NCBI GenBank assembly: GCA_019454045.1
Contig: SKCR01015058.1
Location: 82,287 to 146,286, forward strand
From: Zanthoxylum bungeanum
Lineage: Eukaryota; Streptophyta; Magnoliopsida; Sapindales; Rutaceae
DNA length: 64,000 bases
Direction of reading: 5' to 3'
The position numbers and the translations under genes were made by a program. The notes below the pieces were generated by a model that searched no databases, had not been told where the DNA came from, and worked only from the letters and a program-made list of their open reading frames with translations. Shown piece by piece: positions 22,778-32,631 of the stretch (the first letter of the stretch is position 1; each line of letters begins with the position of its first letter).

Positions 22778-22952
22778 GTGATTCATTCCTGAAAACTGCT
22801 GACAATGTACTGTTGCTACTTCTGGTTGGCTTGCATTTGACGCTTTCTCTTTTTCTTTGTTGAAACCTGTGAATACAAAACAAAACAAAACACAACAAAA
22901 CAAAAGAATGCAAGTTTGTTAGGTGTATGCATGCATGCATGAATGAGTTTCC

Positions 22953-23250
22953 TATTTTGTTGGGTTAGGTCTTCTGCCAGTTCCCTCGGTGACTATTCGG
23001 TCTTCTCTTCCTCGGGCAAAATACCGCTTCATTCGATCCACATTGGTAGGCTCGGTGAGCTCATTCCCTTCTAAGTCTGACAGCTTCACCGCCCTGTTTC
23101 CCAATTTCTGAATGGCTATCCTGTCTTTTCTGCTTGCTTCTTTCGAGGATTCCCCATGTTCTAAACATCGCTGAGTATCATGCTTTTGTCAAATATACTC
23201 ATGTTGCAGGTTGAAAGGAAGAGACTCAGGCAAGTAAGCGAAATGAACGT
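22953..23250 (-). pseudogene. Tat/Ogre-like pol, C-terminal remnant
   Basis: The minus strand reads NRAVKLSDLEGNELTEPTNV then DRMKRYFARGREDR and stops near 22953. This is the usual C-terminus of Tat-type integrase polyproteins. Upstream (to 23250) the frame is broken and only short patches such as LQHEYI-like text remain. RT, RNase H, the IN core and gag are absent, removed before 23251. Part of the downstream text (GGGTTAGG..TTCC with preceding ATACAAAACAAAA) is repeated at 21275-21355, so the pol end and 3' UTR start were partly duplicated. Confidence 0.75.
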
Positions 23251-23385
23251 CGGCCTTTTGATAAGTCTTCCCTCTTTAGGCCTGATTCACTCATGTTTAC
23301 TATCGGCCTTTTGATAAGTCTTTCCCCATGTTCTGATTCACTCATGTTTACTATCGGCCTTTTAATAAGTCTTCCCTCTTTCCTA
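23251..23385. repeat. Three ~52-bp direct repeats at the gag-pol deletion
   Basis: CGGCCTTTTGATAAGTCTT recurs at 23251, 23304 and 23355, separated by CTGATTCACTCATGTTTACT. The array sits exactly between the pol remnant and the leader, so it may mark the deletion scar. Confidence 0.8.
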
Positions 23386-24258
23386 ACCCAACGAGAATCT
23401 ATGGTGTCTTTTAAAATTCTCAGTCAGCATGTATGCGTACAATGCATGGAATATATAAGTCGACCTCTTGTCATTTTAAAGCTTCAATCACATTATTGCA
23501 AGGTGCAAACTTGTCCCAGTTGAAAAGGCCCAACATGTTTACAACTTTGTGATAACATGGCTAAACAACTTCAAATGATAAGGGGCCCAAACACAGGATA
23601 GCCCATTGGCATTTTAGAAACTTTTAGCCCAATTATCATAAGATACGAACTCATCCCAGTTTAAATGGCCCAACAAGTTCGCATTTCTGACAAGAAGTCC
23701 AACTGAATCCAAATGATGATGGTCCCTAAACACAATCACAAGGAAATAGTTTCTATTGGCCATACAACTATGGTCTACGTGTGGGTTTGCGGGAGTGTAG
23801 ACAAAGGCTTTCGTTGGCGAAGGATTGCCCACAACTAGTCTCCCCACTCAAGGGTTCAAGCGACCAAGTGAGCGTACCTTTTTTATACCTTACGGTACGT
23901 GCCAACGAGTTAGGATACGTGATTGACTGTCAAATGGATTTCCTATTGAAGATTCCCCAGAGGGAGGGTGGAGAAAACTCTCTTAAATAACCAAGCCTCT
24001 TAGGCTCTTATCACCTTGGTGACAGGAATAAACAACAAGTCCTCCAAATTAGTCCATCACAGTAAGCTTCGAGTAATGATTATATAAGTGTCTTTGCAGC
24101 TTTTCCTTATAGAAAGGTAGTGAATGAAGAAAGATACCAAACCATTACTTAGCTCTAATAATGCCTTTGATTAAACCCCTTCAACCTACGATAGACACAG
24201 TTAACTAAAGCACAAATCATAATCACTACAAGACATTATTTCGGGGCCAATTCTCTAT
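23386..24258 (-). other. 5' leader of minus-strand Tat/Ogre-like element
   Basis: Non-coding. Read on the minus strand it aligns with 26338-27000 and 53747-54870 (for example GGCCATTTAAACTGGGATGA and GGGAGACTAGTTGTGGGCAA). No gene is seen. Confidence 0.75.
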
Positions 24259-24275
24259 CCCCAGTGGAATCGCCA
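24259..24275 (-). promoter_or_regulatory. PBS of minus-strand Tat/Ogre-like element
   Basis: The minus strand reads TGGCGATTCCACTGGGG, one base from TGGCGACTCCACTGGGG at 26321. This type of PBS is associated with tRNA-Arg priming in Ogre-like elements (family knowledge, not tested). Confidence 0.75.
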
Positions 24276-24278
24276 GGC

Positions 24279-24512
24279 TGTAGGACACAGAAATCGGCGA
24301 CGATGTCCCGGGCTCACGGCCTGGTTGGGAGTATGGAGTAGCCCGCGGGGGACTAAATCGGAGAACTAAAAATGGAGTTGCCACCCGGTGTGAACTGGGA
24401 AAATAATTTAAGGCCGCACTCACCCCTCGCAAGGGAAGACCTCAAACTGTTGGGTTCGGAATGCCTTACTTATGCCACTTGTAATGAAAGGATTTATGCA
24501 ATAGTACAACCA
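24279..24512 (-). repeat. 5' LTR fragment of minus-strand Tat/Ogre-like element
   Basis: The first 234 bp next to the PBS match 17936-18172 base for base over long stretches (CTCACCCCTCGCAAGGGAAG, GGATTTATGCAATAGTACAA). Similarity stops abruptly after CAACCA at 24512. Confidence 0.85.
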
Positions 24513-26318
24513 TGAAATTCACATGCCAAAATTCCATCATCAACACTTTCCAATTTAACAAGATTTGTGATCCCATCCTCACCAATTAACAAGATTTGAG
24601 ATATCCTCATCACCAAGTTTAAGAGATTTTATTCCCAAAACAATTTAAGAATATATCTCCCAAATTTCCATTATTTATTTTCATGATTTGGAGATCCCTT
24701 GTCATTAGAACAATCATCGAAACTTGAGGGAGATTTGGACGGCAACTACAATAAAAAACCCTAAGGACTCTTTTCTTTTCTTCCTCTTCAAGCAATCACG
24801 GCAACAACAAAAAAACCAAAAAAATCCCTAGCCATCACCGAACAGAAACAATGATTATACCCTAGACGTGAGGCTTCTTTCTTCTCCTTACACCACACTG
24901 AAACCAGCCACCCAAAACCCAACAAAAACCGTTAGCCAACCACCAAAAACAACAAGAAAACCAAAACACACCAACCATCCATCACCGAAGAAATCACCCA
25001 AAACAACCAGCAAAAACCGTGAGCCAACCACACAAAAAACAACTAAAAAATAGCAACCAAAACCAGAGAAACCCGTGAGCCAGTAAACCAAAAAACAACA
25101 GCCAAAAACAACCAAAACAACATCCAAAAACAACCAAAAAACAGCAGCCAAAACAACCAAAACAGCAAACAGCAAACCAGAAAACAGCCATCGAAAAAAA
25201 TAGTAAAAACAATACCCAAAATAGTAAAAATAATAATCAGAAAATAGAAACCAGAAAATAGTAAAACAGCAACCAGAAACAGCAAAATAGCAACCAGAAA
25301 ATAGCAAAACAGCAAGTTGAAACAGCAAACCAGCAGCCACAAATAGCGAACCAACAATCCTTTCGGCGACAGCCTAACGCACTTCTGAGAAAACAACTTA
25401 AAAGGTAAGACCTGAGGGCACCCTTATCATATTTATTTTCATAAGTTCCGGACACTGCGTGCCAAATTTTTGGTCACATTCTTTTTTCTTTAGCATTTCG
25501 TTATTTATCTTTTTTTATTTATTTATTTACTTTTATGGTTATTTCATTCTTTGGTAGTTCGTTATTTTCTTTTTATCTATTCATTCACCTTTATTATTTT
25601 ATTTTGTTTATTTTTCTTGTTCATTTAATGATTATATTTTACACATTCTTTTAATTTTTTAGTTATTCATTATCCGTATATGCATGGTTATATTTTTTAT
25701 GCCTGTTTACATTACATTAATGATTTTGGATGTTATTATCCCTTGTGGTATATCGGATGGAAACCCAGACATAAATTCTGTAGCCGAATCCGAATGGACG
25801 GTAGTGCGGTCTGTACTTGGGATATAACTCCACGTGCCACTCGGTAAATATTCATATATGCGTGATTAACCCCTTTTACGTGCTATTTATTTATCGACGC
25901 TTTTCCCGCTTATTTTTGTTTATTATAGTTTTCGTTATCGCATCTTGTACTTCTTAATTTAATATTCTTTTTTTGAACTATGTTATTGTGGTTATTATTT
26001 TGATTGGGTATGTTATTATGTTTTTATATTCGTTTTTTTGCATGAATTGCATTAAGACTTGGCTATACCATTATGTGAACCCGTCCATTATACTGGCATA
26101 AGTAAGGGACCATTCTGAACCCAACGGTTTGAGGTCTTCCCTTGAGAGAGGTGAGTGCAGCCTTAAATCTTTTCCCAGCTCACAATGAGTGGCGACTCCT
26201 TTATTCTCTCGTTCAGTCCCTTGTGGGCTACACCGTACTCTCTACGGGCTGTGAGCCCAATAATGTTATGGTCGCCAAACATCATAGGCATAGCGGTAAA
26301 CCCCGCTTCGCTCCTACA
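24513..26318 (+). repeat. 5'-truncated LTR of plus-strand Tat/Ogre-like element
   Basis: Plus-strand LTR lacking roughly its first 480 bp compared with 50785-53725. Shared blocks are the CAACAA/CAGCAA-rich stretch (24780-25345), 'CGCACTTCTGAGAAAA..AAAAGGT', 'GGATGGAAACCCAGACATAA' (25760), 'GGACCATTCTGAACCCAACG' (26108) and the end GCTCCTACA. A long minus-strand frame with hydrophobic residues (24888-25340) is the antisense of the CAA-rich tract and is not a membrane protein gene. Confidence 0.8.
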
Positions 26319-26320
26319 TA

Positions 26321-26337
26321 TGGCGACTCCACTGGGG
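26321..26337 (+). promoter_or_regulatory. PBS of plus-strand Tat/Ogre-like element
   Basis: TGGCGACTCCACTGGGG two bases after the LTR end, followed by ATAGAGAATCGGCCCCGAAA as in the other two copies (24240, 53747). Confidence 0.82.
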
Positions 26338-27430
26338 ATAGAGAATCGGCCCCGAAACAATGCCTTGCAGTGTCAGTGGCTTTGGCTTTGGTTACCCAAG
26401 TCTCATATATTTTATTTTTTACCCTGATGGCGTCATGTATCGTGAAGTCACTTTCACTCAAGGCGGCGGATCGTTATGTGATGATAACCATCACTCGTTG
26501 GCACGTACCCTAGGGTATAAAAAAGGCACGCTCACTTGGTCGCTCGAACCCTTAAGTGGGGAGACCTAGTTATGAGTAACCCTTCGCCGATGAGAGCCTT
26601 TATCCATACCCTTGTGAGCCCACATACGAACCATAGTTATATGTCCTATAGAAGCTACCCACATGCATATGTTTGGGACCATTATCATTTGGATCCATTT
26701 GGGCTTCTCGTCATAGATATGAACTTGTTGGGCCACTTAAACTGGGACGAGTTTGTATCTTATGATGATTGGGCAAAAAGTTTTCAAAATGACGATGGGC
26801 CAGCTTGTGTTCGGGCCCTCTATCATTTGAAGTTGCTTAGCCACCTTATCGCGAAAGTGTAAACTTGTTTGGCCTTTTCAACTGGGACAAATTTACACCT
26901 TGCGATAGTCTAATTGAACGCTTTAAAATGATAATGGGCCAACTTGTATGAAAACCTTGATGGGCTTAGAAGGTCCAAATATGATCCAAATATGCCAGAC
27001 GCACGAGTCCGATATCCGCACTGGCTTTCATCCATAAAGGATACGCATTGTTATGGCATATTTGTATCCTTTGGATATCTCCAAGTCCATTCCCACCACA
27101 ACCGTGATTACCGAGGGCTCAATTCATCGTTTATAGACAATGGCACGATCCCTACAATAGGCTTCGTCAATTTTGTAAATGGGCGGTCTTTGTCTTTTAC
27201 CGATGGAAATGGACTGAGGTAGCCAAGGTTCACCCTGTAGTGTAGAGAGAACGATTTTGTGTACCCCACAATGGTGCATAAAATGAGCCATACCTAGGAC
27301 ATAAATGGACTTACCACGGGTGTGGGAGGAATAAGGTCGGAAAGATATATGCCATTTTGATAACCACATGCATCGCATACATACACGCATCATGCTAACC
27401 CCTAGACTTAAAAGCCAACATAGATATCTC
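26338..27430 (+). other. Leader of plus-strand Tat/Ogre-like element
   Basis: Non-coding leader homologous to 53747-54870, with two to three degenerate copies of the GGGCCA.TTAAACTGGGACGA unit. Short frames here are not conserved in the sister element. Confidence 0.7.
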
Positions 27431-27446
27431 TTGGTAGACCTTTGCT

Positions 27447-28415
27447 GTGGGAGGAATAAGCTTTGACCAATGCTGTGCCCAGTCTAACAGCACCCCGCAC
27501 AAGAACAGAAAATTTTACAGCCAGAATAAAAAGACCATTGGGGGGCCTTCAGGGACCAAGCCCGCTCCTGCTAAGGTTGCTGCTATCAGAAACAGGCGAT
27601 TCTCCAATCTTGGTAGACCTTTGTCAAAGATGTTTGAAAAACTGAAGAGGCAAGGACTTCTTAAACCTTTAGAACCTAGACCACTTCCAAACCCTGTGCC
27701 ACCCTACTTCGACCTAAACCTATACTGTCACTTCCATCAGTAGAAAGGCCACGAAACTGACAACTACACCCACCTCAGGCATGATATCCAAAACCTCATT
27801 GATACCCGTAAGATACCCGACCCGGAAAAAGAGCAACCTAACACACAGAAACCCTCTACCCAACTACCACTCAGTTCCACCACCCACCTACATGATCAAC
27901 TCCGGCCTACACGAAAGCTTTGTCCTTCAAACCCTCAACCACCAAGCTTCTTACATGGGGTTATAGGATATCAGCAGTGAAGATGAAACAAAGCAGTGAA
28001 GAGATTCCTGGGAAAGCTTCTCGAGCAGTGACAAAAGAAGAAGATAAATGGGAAGAATAACTATTGCAGTTAGAGAATCTGATACTCGAAGAAAGCAAGA
28101 AGATGGAAGAAGACTACAAATGACAAAGATATTTATTTTCCTGACTTATTTGATTGTAATCCTACATTTATTAATCATAAAGACATTGATTTTGCTTACT
28201 TGTTCGAGTCTTTTCCTGTTAGTCTGCATCATAACCTGCATGATATGAGCATATTTGACATTTATTTAACAAAGACAAATGCATTTAATCTTGGTACATA
28301 TGAAAACCCTAAGGAAATTTCAATTGCAAGTGAGGTTACCTCTGATGAGCGGAAAGAATTAGAGAGAATATTGATAAAATATGCAAAAGTATTCGCCTGG
28401 TCCTATGAAGATATG
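27447..28415 (+). pseudogene. Tat/Ogre-like gag nucleocapsid and RT start, internally deleted
   Basis: 27520-27960 encodes the C-terminal gag: IGGPSGTKPAPAKVAAIRNR, FSNLGRPLSKMFEKLKRQGL, then a zinc knuckle YCHFHQ-stop-KGHETDNY in which a stop follows the third ligand and the last Cys is Tyr. 28110-28415 resumes in pol with a frame reading ELERILIKYAKVFAWSYEDM, the segment just before the first RT motif in Tat-type elements. The capsid (before 27520) and PR (about 28060-28110) are deleted. The element is cut at 28415 by an Athila-like LTR. Confidence 0.75.
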
Positions 28416-28629
28416 TGATGAGTGATAAATGTATCACTATTTCCCACTCATTTGACGTAATATTTTGTATAGTTTCTTGATTTTTGTGAATATTTTGATG
28501 TGTTTTGGGTATTTTGTAGATAAATAAAGTTTCAGGACTCAATGGAATCAAATCAGGGCCAAAACAGCAAAAAATAGAAAAACAAATGGCAAAATTATAA
28601 TTTGGGCGTCGCGACGCGTCCTCTAACGT

Positions 28630-28960
28630 GCGCTGGCCACGTGTTAAAATCAAAGAAGTCTGCTAATATGCGCCTTTGCTTACGTGCGCCTGCCACATGT
28701 CATCATCACATTAAATAATGCTAACGTGCGTCGTGCCACGTGTCATCATCACATGCTGCCGACAATCATCATCATTTGCTAAAATACGCCTGCCACATGT
28801 CAACACCACAACGAATCATGCTAACGTGCGCCGGACACGTGTCATCATCCCATGTTGCCGACACTAATAATTCAGCTACCGACAGCCGCCAAACATGTGT
28901 CACCATCTCAGCAAAGCTGCGTGCCACGTGTCGAAGATCAACGTGTGTCGCAACGCGCAA
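28630..28960 (+). promoter_or_regulatory. Cluster of G-box motifs upstream of LTR TATA
   Basis: CACGTG-type cores in the repeated context GCCACGTGTCATCATC occur at about 28637, 28736, 28834 and 28924, with CACATG variants at 28692 and 28792. They are spaced roughly 45-100 bp apart and built on a repeated AACGTGCGCC..CACGTGTC unit. G-boxes bind plant bZIP and bHLH factors; stress or ABA control is inference only. Confidence 0.6.
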
Positions 28961-28998
28961 GGTTGTGCGCGTCATGACGCGTGAAGCCCAGTGACACC

Positions 28999-29005
28999 TA
29001 TAAAT
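28999..29005 (+). promoter_or_regulatory. TATA box of Athila-like LTR
   Basis: TATAAAT in the context CACCTATAAATTTAGC, directly downstream of the G-box cluster and about 1 kb before the LTR end. Confidence 0.6.
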
Positions 29006-30011
29006 TTAGCTCGATTTCATAATTCAAATCATACATTCCTAGAGTTCCTAATAAGGGACTAAGGATTATATCTTGTTTGTTTAAATTTTTTGTAATTTAA
29101 TTTAAGCATTTTTCTTTATTTATTTACTTTCAGCACTTTTAATTATGCACTTTTACTTTCAGTAAATTATTTTATGCACTTTTACTTTCAGTAATTTACT
29201 TTTCTGCACTTTTAATTATGTATTTTTACTTTCAGTAATTTATTTTATTTATTTACTTTTTATTTCTTTTATGTTCAGTAGTTAATTTACTGCCGTGGAA
29301 GGGTGAAGCTTTTTACTTTTATAATTTACATTAATCTCCCTCAATTATAATATATAAATTATTTAAAAACCTGACTTAATTGGATACTGCCTTATTGGTC
29401 GGTTGGAATTAATTAAATCTGACTTAATCAGGATACCGCCTATATGGTCGGTTGGTAATTATCACACAGATTTATATATTATAATAAGAGAGATTTCTAA
29501 ATTAGAAATAGTAAAGGTAGATTAATCTCACTTAATTTATAACTTGGTTAGCCATAATTGGAACTTGCACTTAATGAATTCACATAACTTGGTTAACATA
29601 GACATATGATTAATTGTGTTATACTGGGTATTTGCATCTGACCATCGACATAGGCTTTTGCATAATTTCATCTTCCAGGTTAGCAAACTGATTTGTTACA
29701 GATATATAAGAGAATCAATTCATCATTAGAATAATATTATGTGGAATCACAACCCTAGATATTTGTGTCTTGTGTTTATTTTCCTTAGTATTTTCTTTTG
29801 TGTATTTTATTTATTTAATCAGCAAATCCACATTCAACCAACCAATTAAGCAATCATTATCTTCTCTCTTTAATTAGATACTTGTAAATAAATAGTATCA
29901 ATAATTAGTAACAATAGTAGGAATTAAGTCCTTGTTGGATCGATATTTTTATACTACTTGAACGATACGTGCGCTTGCGTTATACGCCTGTGATTACACC
30001 GGTCAAGTTTT

Positions 30012-30028
30012 TGGCGCCGTTGCCGGGG
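30012..30028 (+). promoter_or_regulatory. PBS of Athila-like element
   Basis: TGGCGCCGTTGCCGGGG, the canonical Athila-type PBS, found seven bases after the LTR end. Confidence 0.85.
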
Positions 30029-30139
30029 GCTTATTTTTCTTGAGTTATTAATTTTGAAACTATCTAATTTACTTGTATCTAATTTTCTTTATTTCTATCT
30101 GTAATTTTTATTTCTTTTTTTTTTAATTTCAGGTGGTTG

Positions 30140-31390
30140 ACATGGATCTTAGTTGGGTGATAAAGGAATTATGAGTTTTACGAGGAGAAAATACATCCAA
30201 AATCAAGGAGCAGCAGTCCGGTTTTCTAAGGCTTGTTCCAGCCTAAAAACTATCCTTGGATGTCAAAGCCATTTAACACAACATTTGCTCGACAGAACAC
30301 AATGGGTAGATGTGAGAAATGTGATGGTAACCACCTGAGCATAAATCACTACTACAATTCAGGGTTGTAGAATTATCAGAATCATTCAAGGTATGAAGAA
30401 CCAGCATATTTCACTGAACCATATTTTCCATCTTATCTACCATCCATCTACAATCTTCATCAAGAACCAGAACCATCGGAGGAAGATCAGTTGATTGACA
30501 TGCTCAAATATTGGCTCGATGAACGGGAAGCTCAATTTGATGAAAAAATTCATAGTCAAGTAGCATCCATACAGAGGATGACAGATCAAATTAGAAAATT
30601 AACAGACAACCTGAATTACATATGTCACGGAGCAAATTCAAATAATACTGAGGAAGCCTTCGAGTATCCAGAGTTTCACCATGTCACTTTAACAAAGGAA
30701 TAGGCTGAGCAGTATCAAGAGTCTAAGGTATCAGATCAGGTGCCCAAAGTAGTAAAGTCTCAATTTGATTTTTATTATTCTTCTCACTCTGATGAGGATC
30801 AAGAAGTAGAGCTGTTTGTACCATCTGCATCAAAAATTGAGGATGAAACTTTCCATCCTCAAAAAGAAGATCTTGGAGCATGTTTTTGCACTAATGTTTG
30901 AAGAAGAGCTACCTAGCCAGTCATATCAACCAGAGAGGATAAGACCTAAAATCGGACACATCTTTACATCCTCAGGTTGACACTTATGAAGCTGAGCAAA
31001 TGGGGGAGCAAGTGTCTGACCATATTAACGATTTCATGCATTCATGAGAAACATCACTATTTTGGGGAGTACAAATTAAAGATATCGCCCAAAAGCTTGA
31101 CAGAATGGAACTTCCATTCAAAGTCAATCACCATACGAGACCTCCTAATTTTCTTTCTTTCTTTTCAGGAACCACTGGAGCAACAAAGATTAAGAAGATG
31201 GCACAAACACTGAATGAGACAAAATTCTTTTTACCATTTTATCGTTAGAAGATAACCTTCAACGCTCACGGGATTATCTTTAATTAGACATCCAAAACCA
31301 CGTTGAAACCTCATTGACAAATGGAATTCAGTATGTCTGGCTGAAGATGAAAAATTTAGCGCTAGCAGAGAGGCTACCCGTGGAATTTGT
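30140..31390 (+). pseudogene. Non-autonomous Athila-like internal region (gag remnant)
   Basis: Decayed gag-like coding. GRCEKCDGNHLSINHYYN (30304-30360) resembles a damaged zinc knuckle. A 70-codon open stretch (30491-30703) holds a coiled-coil-like segment (KIHSQVASIQRMTDQIRKLT). This is followed by an acidic SDEDQEVELFVPSASK region. Around 31320-31385 a frame reads SVCLAEDEKFSASREATRG, which appears to be from the 3' end of an Athila ORF. No RT, RNase H or IN occurs before the LOG insert, so this element could not move unaided. Confidence 0.55.
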
Positions 31391-31858
31391 TGTAATTTAT
31401 ATTTTCATATTTTGTGTATATATATTGTAGAGTTTTTAATTTTGTGTGATATTTTCAGGGAAAAGCACAAACAGAGCATTTAAGACACAACAAAACATGA
31501 AGGAATGGTGTTTGGAAATCACAAAGATAATAGCTAACTCATTAGTGATGGCTGAGTAAAGAATGAATTCTTGAGACGTATCATAATGAATTTATATACC
31601 AAGCGAGTGGCGTATTACGTACACAATTTCGGTGCCTTAATAATTGCTTTGATTTGCTTTTCTGTTGTAATTATCTTTATTTTCGCAGACAATATCCAAA
31701 CTTTTTGACCTTTCACGATTTCTTTTATTCTTTAGCTAAGAATCATCATTGGGAAGATGCTAATGATATTATTACTCACCATTTTCAGGTCCTATAAATT
31801 CAACTCATCATTGCACTCTTGAAGGCATCCATATTTGAGAAAGAAATACATAAAATAA

Positions 31859-32508
31859 ATGGAAGCAACTTCAATAAGACGAGTTGTAAACATCTGTGTG
31901 TTTTACGGAACTATTGTTGGTTCTAAACCAGAATTCGTTGCGGCAGCACAAGAATTGGGTAAGTCATTACTGAAAGGAATATGCACTTAGTATATGGCGA
32001 TGGTAATCTTGGACTAATGGGATCGTTTCAATGGCTATAACATGAAAGAGGCAGTCACTCTTGGGACATCCTAAGACCTTTGGCGGAGGCGAATCTTATA
32101 GGACCATCAAACGAAAGGAACTGATCGTGCCAGGTATGTCTGAACTACTGGTGGAAATGATTAACCGTGCTGAGGATTTATTGCTTTGCCAAAAGGCTTG
32201 GGTATGATGGAGGAAATTCTTATAGTACTATCGTGGGGCAAACTTGAACATACACCAGAAACCGATTGGACTGTTTAATGCTGATGGATTTTATGATTTC
32301 TTTGTTTATTTCTTGATGATGCTTGGAGAAACTGGGTTTCGTGTCAAAACCTGTAAAAGATCTCCTCTTCACTACCAGAATTGCCCCAGATTTAATTGAC
32401 CAAATTTTAGCCTTTGAACCAAAAATTAACCCTATTCTTTCCAATATATATTGGTCCGATAATGATCGGGGTAAGAAGCGTCAGATAAATCTCGATCTTA
32501 ACCTTTAA
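31859..32508 (+). pseudogene. LOG-family phosphoribohydrolase pseudogene captured in gypsy element
   Basis: Near full length copy of a LONELY GUY-type gene (family role: cytosolic release of free cytokinin from its riboside 5'-monophosphate). In order: METSI-like start MEATSIRRVVNICVFYGT, GSKPEFVAAAQELG, then after a frameshift ERNMHLVYGDGNLGLMG, ANLIGPSNER, ELIVPGMSELLVEMINRAED, then PKGLGMMEEI in place of the family signature PGGxGTxxE, KPIGLFNADGFYDFF, and a C-terminus ending LDLNL (32508). About 650 bp, no recognisable intron. At least three frameshifts or stops; signature Gly and Thr lost. It lies between a gag remnant and a GTTTGGGGGAG purine tract. Homologous 5' fragments occur on the minus strand at 36032-36896. 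Retro-capture is the best reading. Confidence 0.8.
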
Positions 32509-32579
32509 TTTCCTTTAGATATAGAATTTCAGCTAACCAGGTACTATCATCTAAACTCATATTCTACTTTTTAAGATAT

Positions 32580-32612
32580 TGGGGACAATGTCTTATTTAG
32601 GTTTGGGGGAGA
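32580..32612 (+). other. Athila-type 3' motif and purine-rich tract
   Basis: GGGGACAATGT and GGTTTGGGGGAGAGG (32600-32613) follow the LOG pseudogene. This pair is common downstream of coding in Athila/Tat elements and marks the start of the 3' UTR, supporting placement of LOG inside the element. Confidence 0.55.
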
Positions 32613-32626
32613 GGAATAGTTGACTA

Positions 32627-32631
32627 GTATC
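32627..32631. repeat. Target-site duplication GTATC of the solo LTR (left)
   Basis: GTATC immediately precedes the LTR and is repeated at 34664-34668 immediately after it. This is direct evidence of one insertion followed by LTR-LTR recombination. Confidence 0.93.

Larger units (their letters stand above)
17936..24512 (-). mobile_element. Tat/Ogre-like deletion derivative (minus strand)
   Basis: A minus-strand Ty3/gypsy element: 3' LTR (17936-20816), PPT (20817-20830), tandem-repeat-rich 3' UTR (20831-22950), the last residues of pol (22953-23250), a deletion scar with short repeats (23251-23385), 5' leader (23386-24258), PBS, and the first 234 bp of a 5' LTR (24279-24512). Nearly all gag-pol is missing, so it could move only with help from a relative. 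It sits inside an Athila-like gag. The 5' LTR is truncated where it meets an oppositely oriented LTR. Confidence 0.85.
28416..30005 (+). repeat. 5' LTR of plus-strand Athila-like element carrying LOG
   Basis: A 1590-bp LTR from TGATGAGTGATAAATG to CACCGGTCA, seven bases before a PBS. It contains a G-box-rich U3 (28630-28960), a TATA box (28999-29005) and T-rich R-U5. It is related to, but diverged from, the LTR ending at 17192 (shared GGGCGTCGCGACGC and GCTTTTTAC-type text). No matching 3' LTR is seen, so the element is truncated or broken on the right. Confidence 0.8.

Noticed and set aside
24888..25340. 150-codon minus-strand ORF rich in Leu, Phe, Cys and Val, like a membrane protein
   Set aside because: It is the antisense of a CAACAA/CAGCAA-rich tract in an LTR. 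Low-complexity composition produces the hydrophobic run in several frames.
26321..26337. tRNA-like strings (TGGCGACTCC.., TGGTATCAGAGC, TGGCGCCGTTGCC) as possible tRNA genes
   Set aside because: Only 12-18 bases match tRNA 3' ends and each lies just inside an LTR, so they are primer-binding sites; no cloverleaf is present.
31859..32508. LOG copy as a functional gene
   Set aside because: It has several frameshifts and stops, the catalytic signature is altered, and it sits inside a retroelement.
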